This document shows, piece by piece, positions 44,779 through 58,854 of a stretch of DNA of 64,000 nt. The stretch covers positions 6,687,501 to 6,751,500 of the forward strand of contig NC_083505.1 of NCBI RefSeq assembly GCF_032362555.1. The letters are read 5' to 3'. The stretch is from Amyelois transitella (taxonomy: Eukaryota; Arthropoda; Insecta; Lepidoptera; Pyralidae). The notes under the pieces were generated by a model. That model saw only the letters and a list, made by a program, of their open reading frames with translations, had not been told where the DNA came from and ran no database searches. Within the stretch, counting starts at the first letter, position 1, and the number at the start of each line of letters is the position of its first letter. The translations under genes were made by a program, and so were the position numbers.

Positions 44779-45690
44779 ATTTTGTTACTGTGGCAGCAGA
44801 CATATCTTTGCAGGTATAAGCGAATGGACAACGGCTGTACTCATCGATTATTGTTAAAATGTACTTATTTGCCGAATCTGAAGGTAAGGGTCCTTTGAAG
44901 TCAAGATTAAGTCTCTCAAAGGGTGTGGTTGCTTTAATCAAAGTTCCTTCATTCTTTACATCACGTTGATTTCTGCACAAACAGCACAAGCCGCGGTCAT
45001 TCTCTTGACATCTTCTACTGAGTACGGCAGGTTTTTGGAGCGAATGAAATGCATCATTCTCGTAATTCCCGGATGACATAAAGACTTGTGTAACTCTAGT
45101 AGTTTATTAGTGGAACTATTAACATTGGCACATATGCATGATAGTGCATCAGCCGCAAGATTCTGTTTTCCTGGTCTGTAAACGATGTCATAACGGTAAC
45201 AAGATAACTCAAGACGCCATCTTTCTATCTTCTCATTTTTAATTTTGCTATTGTGCGTCTGAATGAACATGAATGCCACGGATTGTTGGCAGTAACCAGT
45301 AAAAAATGTCTCGCAATTAGATAGTGCCGCCATTTACGTAGCGCTTCTACTATAGCACTTGCCTCTTTTTCTATCGAAAGTTGTCGACGTTCACAGTTAG
45401 TAAGAGTGCGCGAAAAAAATGGTACTGGTCGTCCTTTCTGTGATAGAGTAGCAGCGATAGCAAAATCTGAAGCATCAGTTTCGTAAGTACAATTTGCGTA
45501 AGTTTTCATCGTGATCTTGCTTATTTTTCCCGCAGACGGTTACGTCATCTAGATAAGCAAAGGCTCCCTTTAACTTTTCAGTATTTATAATATAGTGAAG
45601 GGTCCTTTGAAAGGCTGCGACTCCATTTGTTACACTAAACGGAATACGGGTGAACTGGTATAAATTCCCACAGGATTTAATACATCTGTG
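44773..45690 (-). mobile_element. Ty3/gypsy-type LTR retrotransposon, broken pol fragment
   Basis: Minus strand, in order: reverse transcriptase end with AYLDDV (about 45545), an RNase H domain (TDASDFAIAATLSQKG, then after a frameshift YRPGKQNLAADALS), the integrase H2C2 zinc region (HKSLCH...CAVC) and the start of the integrase core (NLDFKGPLP, IIDEYSRCPFAY). Frames shift at least twice. No LTRs, gag or envelope are visible. It is cut off at 44773, where SINE sequence begins. Confidence 0.75.
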
Positions 45691-46539
45691 ATTTGATTCT
45701 ACATCTGGAATCTTAACTTATAATTAATTATTCATTTTATATAGGTAATAAGTTCGAAAATAATTATAATGTGCAAAAATGTTTGTCGAATGACTTATTC
45801 ACGTTTTAAGGGTTAAGAGATAAATGATATCAATACTAAGAAAAAAATAATAGCAATTGTTTGTTATTTTGAATATTCGAGATTTCGTTTTGGCTAAATT
45901 ATTATAAAACTTTATGATAAGCGATAAATTACGATGGCGTCAGAGGCAGCAAAAGTACATCGAAGACAATGAAGAGGGTGCTGATAAAAGAGTGTAAATG
46001 TTTTTTCTCCCGTAACACCAATGTGGCGAGAAAGAGACAGATATATCATTGTTATTTCTGAGTCAAGTTGAACAATTACGGCATTTCCATATGATAGTTC
46101 TTCATTGAAAATGATTTATGGATGATAAATTGAAAATATATCTTTGTCCCATCCTTAATTAAAATTGTGTAAATGTCACCACTTGCACTCGACGAAATTC
46201 TATTATAAATATTAAAGTAACTTGTAAAAATAGAGAGCCACCGACAGCCGATGTCCTCCTCTTTTTAATGTGGCTTAGAATTAAAAAACCTTCTCCTAGG
46301 TGTAATAAATATTTTCTTGAACATCCCATCAAAATTGGTTCAGTAAAACGTAAAGTAATCGCGGATAAACTTACATACAAGTCAAACAGAGAACCACCTT
46401 TTTTTGAAGGGGGTTAATCAGCACACCATCTGTACGAACGATTTCACAACTAACGCTCGACGAAATTTAAAACTCTTTCAAAAAAGTTGGTGAATGTACT
46501 AGTAGATCACTGCGGAACAATTATAAGTTGTCGATCCCA
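45691..46539. other. no gene seen; probable old repeat around 46150-46430
   Basis: The block CGAACGATTTCACAACTAAC near 46436 recurs, slightly changed, near 46974, on the other side of the LINE end, hinting at a duplicated or interrupted element. Confidence 0.3.
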
Positions 46540-46915
46540 GCGCATCGGCTGGCTAAGGTAGGGAAATCATTTCTGATTCATTGTATAAGATTTTATAATA
46601 AATTACCAAAAGTGTTCTTCAAATGAATGATATAAAATTCGGAAAGTACATTAAAGATGAAATTTTTAGGAAATACTATTACAGCACTGAGGATTATAAT
46701 AATGACAAAGATGTGTGGCCCGAGCTTGACATAATGGCCACTTAAATGCTTCTGCATTTTTGAAATGATAATTTGTACAGTATGTACATATTTTATTTTA
46801 TCTTTATTTATTTGACAAAATATTCCTATTGAAATTAGAAATTAGATTTAAGTGATGTGACGTCAATAAGTGATACCTCGTATCCAATTTTGAAAATAAA
46901 TCTATTTTATTCTAC
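46540..46915 (+). mobile_element. LINE 3' end (WPELDIM family)
   Basis: Reads HCIRFYNKLPKVFF and, after a frameshift, KYIKDEIFRKYYYSTEDYN and WPELDIMAT before a stop, then a 3'UTR with GATGTGACGTCAATAAGTG and a terminal AATAAATCTATTTTATT. Matches the minus-strand copy at 25068-25480. Confidence 0.65.
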
Positions 46916-47324
46916 ATAAGCGCTAAAAACATATTATTACTATTCAGTAGTGCTCACCGTCCGTAACGTAACGAACGATTTCGCAACTAACAGTTGACGA
47001 AATTTTAATATCAAACATAGCAGTTTGAACCAATATATTAGTGTTTGATAAATATTAGTTAACGACAGTAGCTTAAAATAATATAAAGTATTATGATATT
47101 TGCTTATCGTTTAAACGCCCTTCTCTAATGACAGATAAACGGTTATAGTAGGTGGTAATGGTAAACCGTTCACATAAGCAGCGTCCATCCCTAGTCCCTA
47201 TCTCACAAATATATAATCGACAAACCAAATTTTGTGAACAAGTTTCACTAGCTTGCTGCTAGGCTTGTAAATATTATTAATATTTAAATCAAACCAAGAA
47301 GACTGACTTTTTAATTGGCCAAAT

Positions 47325-47591
47325 ATGGATAAATATACTTTACCCATTCTACCTTCTACTCAGCATGTGCTAGAAGACTTAGCGAACCCAGAAATACATC
47401 AAAGCGACAAACAAGATTCATCAAATGCTGCGATGACAACAGAAGACGCATTACAAAAAGCCCAATGTTGTTATCAAATATTCAGGCAGTTGGAAGGAGA
47501 TTTAATTAGCCAAAAGGACTTAAATCGTAAATTAGAAGAACTCAATCATAAATTGGTAGAAAATATTGATAACATGAAAAAACAGACATAG
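47325..47591 (+). CDS. small single-exon protein of unknown function, coiled coil, 88 aa
   Basis: The ORF runs from ATG (context AATATGG) to TAG without introns. The N-terminal half is polar and unstructured (MDKYTLPILPSTQHVLEDL...), the C-terminal half (about 38-85: TTEDALQKAQCCYQIFRQLE then ISQKDLNRKLEELNHKLVEN) has a heptad-like Leu pattern typical of a short coiled coil. Codon choice looks protein-like and an AATAAA lies downstream at 47780-47785, giving a compact transcript of roughly 500 nt. The region is mostly free of repeats up to 47885. I do not recognise the family; small subunits of trafficking or kinetochore complexes look like this, but that is only a resemblance. It sits between COPS9 and DUS2. 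Confidence 0.55.
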   Translation: MDKYTLPILPSTQHVLEDLANPEIHQSDKQDSSNAAMTTEDALQKAQCCYQIFRQLEGDLISQKDLNRKLEELNHKLVENIDNMKKQT

Positions 47592-47779
47592 TTCAAATTA
47601 AATAAGGAATTTGTGATGAAAGATATATTCCTACCTGCCCATATTTTGTTTATATTTTAGAATTATCATTGTGTCATCATCTACTTATGGATGCATCATT
47701 CATTGTCGTATTTTTCTGTATGAGAATTCTTTGCCAACTATTTCAAGAGGTGTACTACAATTATTGTATTATTAGCATA

Positions 47780-47785
47780 AATAAA
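47780..47785 (+). terminator. polyadenylation signal of the 88-aa gene
   Basis: AATAAA about 190 bases after the stop codon at 47591, before a SINE fragment begins at 47885. Confidence 0.4.
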
Positions 47786-47884
47786 TAATCATTATGTACA
47801 ATTTGACAAGAAATCAAGGGCAGCATGTATGGTAAATCATACTGCACTGTGTCAGATTGTGATTAATTTGAGGGTTATCTGCTT

Positions 47885-47992
47885 TATCTCAATTATTCTA
47901 CATTGAGCCATACAGCGTGGCGTGTCAGTCTTTTCAAGACTTGGCTTTATCTACCCTACCAGGGATATAGATGTGACTATATGTATGTACCT
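47885..47992 (+). repeat. SINE copy, 3' half
   Basis: From TCTCAATTATTCTACATTGA to ATATGTATGTA, with the CAGTCTTTTCAAGACTTGG hairpin. Confidence 0.6.
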
Positions 47993-48079
47993 GCATGTCC
48001 TTACATATTGTAGGTGATGATGTAAGTGCATGTTATATACCTAAAATAAAAACTACATAACTGTCAGTGACTTATGATT

Positions 48080-50892
<2,813 letters not shown>

Positions 50893-51224
50893 TTATGTTT
50901 GAATGTACCTTGGTATTTTGTTATTAATTTTCTGATTTCTGATACGAGGTTGGATAAAAATAGTAATTTTTACCGTGCTTAAATAAAAATATAGTTAAGT
51001 AAGTTTTTTATCGAGCCATCGAGGTTATTGTCTGTGAACTTCACAGTGTGAAGTCTGTGGCCATGGTCAGTCACCGTCAGTCTGACATGACATGAGATGA
51101 CATTACAATGCTATGTTGTTTTAAATTTGATTAGGGATGTGAAATTGTAAAACGCTGATCGATTCAATAAAAAATATATTATTAATTAATAATATAGATT
51201 AATAATACTTGGAATTTTAAACTT

Positions 51225-51323
51225 ATAAATGTGGATGAAGGGAAGGAGTATGCAGAGTTTGTAGCAAGTAGAAAGTTGTAGTCACTGCCTACCCCTCCGG
51301 AAAAAAGGCGAGATTAATGCATG
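51225..51323 (+). mobile_element. RTE-like LINE, 3' end
   Basis: About 100 bases, from ATGTGGATGAAGGGAAGGAG to a short ATGCATGAATG tail. The following R2/R4-like LINE begins within this tail. Confidence 0.65.
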
Positions 51324-52200
51324 AATGTTCTTTCATCCCTCACACTTTTAACCGAAGCACAAATTTACAGTTCTACAAAGCGATACTCGAAAAACCAAAT
51401 ATTGATCGGGAACTCTCATTTGCATGGATAAAGAAGCAACAAGTATCCTCTACATTAGTTTCGTCAATATTCGCCATACAGGATCAAGCTGTTGCTACCA
51501 GACAGCTCGAAAGAGACATAATGAAAAAACCCGTAGACGGCAAATGTCGTTTATGTTCGGAAAAAGATGAAACCGCCCAACATCTTATATCAGGTTGTGA
51601 AAAACTGGCTGGTAGCTATTACGTTAAAAGACACAACAACGTAGTTCAGTATGTTTTCTGGATATTAGCAAAGAAACACAATTTCCAAGTTTCTCAATTC
51701 TGGTGGAAAGAGGAATTAAAACAACCACGAGTCATAGAAAATGAAGAGGCGAAGCTAATGTGGGAGATACCAGTACAAACAGATAGGACAGTAACACACA
51801 ATAGACCGGACATAATATACATAGACAAACACAACAAGACTACACATCTTATAGACATCACAGTACCGTCAGACTATAATATAGGAGCAAAAGAAATAGA
51901 AAAACTCAGCAAATATCACCTACTCAAAACAGAGATAACTAGATTATGGAACACCAAAACAGTAATAACACCCATAGTAATCGACTGTGACAGCTTAGAC
52001 TCCAACATAGACATCACCATAATGCAGAAACAAGCAGCACTACACACAGTCGCTTTGTTGAGTAAAGTTTTAGGGAACACTATGTTTATTGAAGGGAACA
52101 CTATGTTTATTGAAGGGGACGTCGAATCTCCCTCTTCCTGAAGGCTTCAGGACGGGAATTCGACAAGAAACCGACTCGGAGGTCGAGAAAATAAAACAAA
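51317..52200 (+). mobile_element. R2/R4 (Dong)-like LINE, 3' half with intact zinc knuckle and restriction-like endonuclease
   Basis: A 274-codon open frame (51317-52141). Residues about 76-93 form CRLC...H...C with C-x2-C-x8-H-x4-C spacing, the knuckle that precedes the endonuclease in R2-superfamily LINEs. The endonuclease follows: RPDIIYIDKHNKTTHLID gives the PD...D catalytic pattern, then ITVPSD and a downstream Lys/Tyr-rich helix. The reverse transcriptase is missing, so the copy is 5' truncated; its first codons come from the RTE tail upstream. The last part has a perfect 21-base tandem duplication (52073-52093 and 52094-52114) in frame. The 3'UTR ends in AT-rich sequence near 52200. 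R4 versus R2 clade is a guess. Confidence 0.75.
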
Positions 52201-52214
52201 TTTTATATATATAA

Positions 52215-54020
52215 TATATAATTATATATTTATTTATTTATTTATTTATTTAAACTTCATTGCACAAGATACAAATGTATAGCACAATTGGCGGACTTAA
52301 TGCTAGAAGCATTATCTACCAGTCAACCATTGGGTCCACAGAGAACTTCATGTGGGGTTAAACTAAATAAATATATTTATACCTACACAAAATATAAAAT
52401 AAAATAATTATAATATACATACATAAAAAATACAATAGATAAACAATATACATAAATAAATAGGTGCAGCGATTACCGAAATGAGTGAAAAGGCGATATT
52501 AAATACCCTCGCGACTCAGGAAAAACCCGTTTACCCGCGATTTGAAACTAGAACGACTTGGGGATGTCCTGATGGACTCGGGAAGTGAATTCCAGAGCCT
52601 AACAGCCATAACGGCGAAAGAATTGGAGGCAATACCTGTACGGTGAAAAGGGATAGCAAGAGTTAACTTATTTGAAGAACGAAGGATTTTTTCGTGAGTA
52701 GAACTTAATAGTTGGAAGTCTTTTTTAAGATAGTCTGGGGCAAGCTGATTATTGAGAATGGTATAGAGCTGACATAAAATGTGAAGATTTCTACGGTTAC
52801 GGATGGGGAGCCAATTTAGCTGAGAACGGTATTCAGAAATATGATCGTACTTCCGAAGGCAGAATATAAACCTAATACAATTGTTTAGAAGACGTTCTAA
52901 TTTGTTGAGATGCTCTTCAGTTAAATCCAGATAACACACATCAGCATAATCAATTATAGGCAGAAGAAGTGCTTGGGTAAGCATAATCTTCGTCTTTGTT
53001 GGAAGAAAATGTTTTAAGCGTTGCAGATAATGCAGAACACTGTAAACTTTCCGACTGGTTGCAACAACGTGCGAATCCCAATGTAAGTTGGTATCAATAT
53101 GTAGGCCAAGGTTTTTAACCGTCGTACTAAATTCAATAATAGTTCCGTCAAAGATCAGCGGTGGCAAGGTGTTAATGTCAATATTATTAATCTGATAGAA
53201 ACTGCCAACTACTATAGCCTGACACTTTTTAACATTAACAGAAATGCCAAATCGATTAGACCAGTCTAGAACTCTATTTAAGTTATGATTCAGCAAATCA
53301 ATGGCCTGTTCCATGTTATCAATATTCGTCTGTACATAAAGCTGCAAGTCGTCAGCATAGAAATGATAGAAACAGTTAATATATAATGAAAGCAAGTTTA
53401 TGAAAACTGAGAACAAAATAGGAGACAAAATACCGCCTTGTGGGACGCCAGCTTTCAATTCGCACCAGTCTGATTCATCCGTACCGTTACGAACCTGTTG
53501 CCGGCGTCCATGAAGATAACTGGAGAACCAAGAAATCACTGAAGAAGAGACGTTGCAACGGGAAAGGGTGGCTAAAAGGATATCAATGTCAACAGTATTA
53601 AATGCGTTACTAAAGTCTATTAATACTAAAATTGTGACTTGTTTATGTTCCATGCCCGTTCTAATGTCTTCTGTAACTCGAAGAAGTGCAGTGGTGGTAC
53701 TATGCGCCGGCCTAAAACCAGATTGATATTTGTTTAAAAGGTGGTTATCAAGTAGATGTTTTGATAACTGGTTAAAGGCAGATGCTTCTAGAACCTTCGA
53801 TAAGAATGAAAGTATGGAGATAGGACGTACTTCATTCAAATGAGTTGGATCTGGGATTTTTGGGAGAGGGCGTACATAGGCCATAAGCCATGATAGAGGA
53901 AAGCGATTTTCTGAGAAACTGTTATTAATAATATGGGTGATGATAGGGAGGATATAAGAGAGGATTGGAATTAACATCACACGACTTATTTGATCTGGAC
54001 CAACGGCATTAGAGGAGATG
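52215..54020 (-). mobile_element. CR1/jockey-like LINE with a long intact reverse transcriptase frame
   Basis: The minus-strand open frame 53980-52499 (493 codons) covers most of the reverse transcriptase: SWLMAYVRPLPKIPD, EVRPISILSFLSKVLE, YQSGFRPAHSTTTALLRVTE, VLIDFSNAFNTVD, VPQGGILSPILFSVFIN, the catalytic YADD at about residue 208-211, then thumb and the C-terminal RLWNSLPESI...SSFKSRV. The amino-terminal endonuclease is missing, so it is 5' truncated, but this long frame suggests a young insertion. The 3'UTR shares the GTTGACTGGTAGA and AAGTCCGCC blocks with copies at 923, 15225 and 22418 and ends in (AAAT)n at 52225-52252. Confidence 0.85.
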
Positions 54021-54028
54021 GAATGATA

Positions 54029-54102
54029 CTATATACATATATATATATATATATAATTTGTTTTATTTATATATAATATATACTATTATATATATATATA
54101 TA
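54029..54102. repeat. (TA)n tract
   Basis: Alternating TA with an AATTTGTTTTATTT interruption; abuts the LINE and the family B Helitron. A similar tract lies at 52203-52230, on the other side of the LINE. Confidence 0.8.
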
Positions 54103-54307
54103 CTAGAGGCCGCCCGCGACTTCGTCCGCATGGAAACCCTATCAATCCCGCGGGAACTCTGGGATAAAAAGTAGCCTATGTGTTATTCTGGGTCTTCAGC
54201 TACCTACATACCAAATTTCATGGTAATCGGTTCAGTAGTTTTTGCGTGAAAGAGTAACAAACATCCATACATCCATACAAACTTTCGCCTTTATAATAGT
54301 AGTAGGA
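54103..54307 (-). mobile_element. Helitron-like element, family B, intact ends
   Basis: Minus strand A|TCCTACT...GGCCTCTAG|T, very similar to the copy at 39665-39867. Inserted in a (TA)n tract next to the LINE at 52215-54020. Confidence 0.7.
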
Positions 54308-57203
54308 TATATAGTTACCTACATATTTATCTAAGCTGAATAAATTGATACAAGAATAAAGATAAAACCATAAGGAACGTTGGTTTTATTCAGCTTAAAA
54401 CAGCACGTATTTTAATATAATATTATTGACGTTATAAATATGGTAGGTAAGATCAGTACTTGGACGTTCTCTCTTCTTCTTTTATTTAGTTTTTAAAGAA
54501 AAAAATACAGTTGACTTTCTTATGAATTATTGCTTTAATCTTTGGATTGACACATCGATTTTCCATGTTGTTGATTGATAGCGTTGCGTGTTTCGCTGTT
54601 GCGACTTGTGGCATAGAGATGTCGCCACAAGGCCTTTTGCATTATTTACAAATTAATTTAACTGCAGAGCTCATTCTATATATTAATATCTTCCAAATTG
54701 AAGACCAATGGCAAGAAGGATGCACAAAGAGGTTTAAGTGGGTAGGCTAGCACGTAAGGTGCCAGGAGTCCCACACTCTCCCGGGCGAGGACCCGGAAGG
54801 CTGTCCGTAAAAAGGATTTCCCATTCGATAAAGAAAACCTTTACCAAATTTCTACGGGACTCTACTATATTGAAAACAAAAAAAATTGGTTTATTAATAC
54901 CGGTGATTGGTAACATACATAAAAAACCATAGCTTATGAAGTTGATTTTCGAAGTATTACCTGGAATATCTTCCGCATTTATGACCAGATCTTAACCAAA
55001 TTTCTATGGGGCTACTCGGACCCTACAATTTTGAATATATAAAGATTTTACAAAACGGATTATAAATACCGGAGATGTGGGGTAATATACATCAAAATAC
55101 GGTCGAATGGAGATTCTCCTTCTTTCTGAAATCGGTTAAAAATTTCCTGGTACATTGTGTAGTTATTTAGGTGGATAGTTTGCGGTTTCCTGTTGTAACC
55201 GCGGCTGCATCTCATTGATGAGTGCGCGTACTCTGTATACCGTCTCACGGTTGTTATAAGGCACTCTGAGATCAGTATTTTCAAGATAAAAATGAACTTA
55301 ATCACGAATAATCGGTTTTCACATACCTATGAAAAACCGCAAGAACAACGTCGTAGACGAAAAACAAAAATCAATAACTTAAGTATAGGTATATTATCAG
55401 TAGGTACATAGGTTACCTACTTCATTTTATTTTTTATTAGATAACGTTCAATAAAATATAAACATGAGGAAAAGATTGTAAGGTATTTCATTTTTCTTCT
55501 AATTTATCTACTAGTGAGCACTGTGTGGTTCCCGGTACCAATAGGAAAAAAGAATAGGACCACTCCATCTCTTTCTCATGGATGTCATAAAAGGCGACTA
55601 AGGGATAGACTTATATAAGTACTTGGAATTCTTTTTTTGCGATGGCGATTGGGGAAGATGAATGTTGCTTAGTAATGAAGTTGAGCAAGTGAATCGTAAA
55701 ATCAATCTTTGTACTTATTACAATAATATCATGTAAAGATAATATAAATAAATAAAGTAACTTAACGTAACTATGTTACCTACTTAAATTAAGTTAAGCG
55801 AGTGAAGCTTAAGAAGAGTTGACCAGACCGTTCGTTCATACTAATACCGTGGTACAGTTTCATGATGGAGCTACTGATATAATAATAATTTTCATCATTA
55901 GTTTCATTTAAATATCGAATCAAAATTTCGAAATAAGTGTCAATATTGACTTGACACTGACTGATAAAACTTTACATTAATACCACGTTAACATTGGAAT
56001 TCCACACGAATGTTACAGCTGGATAAATAAGTACCTACCTAAGTACTTAAATGAAGTTAAGGAAATGAAGCGTAAGAAGAGTTGACTTGCACGCGTGTGG
56101 TCTCCAATCTAGCGACGTGCGAGCGCCGACAGTCGCCCGACGGGCTTCAGGTTACACGTCGTATCAATATCGTTTATGTAGTCGATGGTAAATAACGTGC
56201 TCTTGGTGACCGGTATTCAATTAAAACTTGCTTATTTATATTAATGCGAACGTGTGTTTCTTTGTTGGGTGTTTTTTAGGGTCGAAATACTACCAGTAGC
56301 ACACACGGTAGTACCACGGGAAGACTTGTGTAATAAGTTTAGGCAACGGGCATAAGAACAACCATATAAGGGCAAGATTTATAGGTACGTGCAAAAGGAT
56401 GCAAATTGTGGTCCGTGTAAAAATAAACTTCTTTCGCATTTATTATGAGTTGGAGTTATTCAATCTTGGATCATGGTCATAAGCGGATCCTGGGTTCCTT
56501 TTCAAAGAAGTGAACAAGCTACTGAGATTAATGCTAAAGGATGAGAATAATTCTGCACTGACATTCTGCATTGGAAGCGGCAGTAAACTTAGTTTTAAGT
56601 AATGTATTTGACGTTAGCCAATGTTGTGAAACCAAAAGATATGACAATTATTAAGTTAGGTATATGTAGAATCCCATAATAATTAATTTGAATAAATCAT
56701 CTCGGTCTTTGCAATCAATATTAAATGAAGTAGGTACATACTTAATATAATATTTTTTTAACAATATCGTCGCTATTTTACAGTTTTCCAAGACATTTAT
56801 GTATATCGTTAGGGATAAAGATGTGATCATATGTATGAACCTATGTTCTTGTCCATTTTTTGTATTACCTTTTTTATTTTAAGTATGTTTAATTAAAATT
56901 AATATCACTTAACGTCGACAACAAACTTATTACGCTTCCTACGCCGTAGATTTTGTAGCGGACCTACGATACCTATTCCTTCTTCGTAGCTATTTGATTT
57001 CGAGAAAAATGTTAGTTTTCTTCTTCGATCTTAATATTTCTGATTTTTTTCTTTTATTATTTTCATTTCCTTTTATCTTGATTTGAAATTGAGTCTAACG
57101 CAACCCACCAACCACATTTGTGAAAATATTGCAGGTTACTATGAAAAATTAACAAAATAAGAGATAATGCCTACTTCAAGAAACAAGCTTACTGTTTGTT
57201 ATA
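54308..57203. other. no gene seen
   Basis: A diverged tandem unit of about 180 bases occurs at 54835-55110 (CCAAATTTCTACGGGACTCT and CCAAATTTCTATGGGGCTAC). A direct repeat ending AGAAGAGTTGAC occurs near 55790-55822 and 56050-56083. A SINE half, a second-family copy and a GC-rich stretch (56090-56165) complete it. Confidence 0.4.
55518..55645 (+). repeat. SINE copy, 5' half only
   Basis: Head GTGTGGTTCCCGGTACCAAT and body to GGAATTCTTTTTTTGCGATGG; the 3' end is missing. Confidence 0.65.
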
Positions 57204-57730
57204 TCCCAACTAATATTTTAATCTAAAAGTAAGTTTATTTGTTTGTTACTTCTTCCCAGGTTACTTACAGAATTAATCTTCTTGAAAAGAATAAAAGAGT
57301 CTGAAGAAGGACATAAGTAGGGTACCATTCAAACCGGTAAAAACTATAGTGCCTTTAGGAATTGCGAAAAACCGGTATTCTTTTATAGGTGGCGCTGAAT
57401 TCGTCGCTTTTTATAACTAGGTGGCGATTAATTCGTTGATTTTAATAGGTGGTGCTAAGTTTGTCGTATTTTGTGTTTTTTTTTGTCGTTTGTCATACAA
57501 CTGAACATGGCCATCGGTCTTTTCAAGACTGTTGTCTTTAGTCTACCCCGCAAGGGCTATAGGCGTGACTATATGTTTGTATGTTTTGTTTGTAGAAAAC
57601 GCTAAATTCGTCGCTTTTTGTAGGTGGGCTTTATTTCGTTGCTTTTTTAGGTGGTTTTAATTTCGTCAGCTTTTTGTAGATGACGCTAAATTTACGCGTG
57701 CGAAACTGCGGTTAAAGTCTAATATAATAG
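57204..57730 (+). mobile_element. Helitron-like element, family D, with internal minisatellite and nested SINE
   Basis: A|TCCCAACTAATATTTTAATC start. From 57390 it holds repeated, variable units of the type AGGTGGCGCTGAATTCGTCG, interrupted by a SINE at 57488-57590. A 3' CTRR end could not be fixed. Confidence 0.55.
57488..57590 (+). repeat. SINE copy, 3' half, inside a Helitron-like element
   Basis: CATACAACTGAACATGGCCA, TCTTTTCAAGACTG, CCCCGCAAGGGCTATAGGCG and a TATGTTTGTATG tail, interrupting the minisatellite of the element at 57204-57730. Confidence 0.6.
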
Positions 57731-58373
57731 TTAGATATAGGTATGCAATACTTACGTATTAGCTGATTGGCGATAGTAGTAAAATTTATCGCCAATTTTA
57801 TCCTTTAACTACAGGTTTTCGTTCTCTGTCATACTTGCCTGTTCCTTGTTATACTATCGCCACTATGCTTCAGTTCGGGACCTGGGGCCGCTATTCGCTA
57901 TTGTCTAATAGTAAAGTACTATGCGTGAGTATTGTTATTAACTCTGTCATAAGTAACTGCTATTCATAATATCTATACCTTACTTTCTAAACCGCTAATT
58001 CGCTATCTAATTCTAAACCCATAAAATACTTTGTTACTTTGTCTGGTCGGCGTGATGACATCTGCTCCATAACATTGAGAATGGAGGTTCTGATGAGTTT
58101 TTTGATTTACGACGGCATTGGCTCGAGAAAGAAGGTCTGCGTGGCTTGTCCCGGTCTAACCACGAAATTACAGCGAAGTGCAGCGATGTGATGGTGGCGT
58201 GCGAGTCTCTAACCGCAACTATTCTTCGCCCCTATACCTACAAGAAACGATAATATTCGTAAATTCCAGATGCTTAATACCTACATTATATATTATTTGG
58301 ATATATTTCCATACAGTTCTGCGTGATTCTCTTCTATTAAGTACCTACACATCGAAGGAAAAAGTAATTATGA

Positions 58374-58398
58374 ACCTACCTACCTACCTACCTACCTA
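58374..58398 (+). repeat. (ACCT)n microsatellite
   Basis: Six ACCT units. Confidence 0.85.
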
Positions 58399-58487
58399 TG
58401 AAACAATAAGTATCTACCTAAGACTTCCAATCAGATTGTAGCTGTAAAAAAAATTCGACGAGTAGACAACAATCTTATAAGAATTAT

Positions 58488-58854
58488 ATTATATAAGCTT
58501 TAACCCGCAGCCTCGCCCGGCTGAATATAGCGCCATCTACAAAAAACGATGAATTTAACGCCACCTACAAAAAGGTGACAAAATTACAGCTCCTTTAAAA
58601 AGCAAAAAATAAACGCCCCCTACAAAAAGGCGACAAAATTACAGCTCCTGTAAAAAGCAAAAATTAAACGCCACCTACAAAAAGCATGTTTCTCGCAAAT
58701 CCCGGTTAAAGGTATACTTATGTCCTTCTCTCTTAATTATTATTATTATATACACGCAAAAAATCAAGACGATTTCCAGTTTCAAGACATTGCCCGTGAA
58801 GTGGTAACAAACAAACAAATAAACTTACTTTCACATTTATAATATTAGTTGGGA
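58488..58854 (-). mobile_element. Helitron-like element, family D, opposite orientation
   Basis: Minus strand A|TCCCAACTAATATTATAAATG. Interior at 58530-58690 has three to four units around AACGCCACCTACAAAAAG (plus strand), the complement of the units at 57390-57690. The two copies therefore form a large, imperfect inverted pair about 0.8 kb apart. Confidence 0.6.

Noticed and set aside
51916-52101. Minus-strand ORF within the R2/R4-like element
   Set aside because: Antisense of the long plus-strand endonuclease frame.
58530-58690. Regularly repeated units that could suggest a CRISPR array
   Set aside because: The genome is eukaryotic, the units vary and are not separated by unique spacers of fixed length; it is a Helitron minisatellite.
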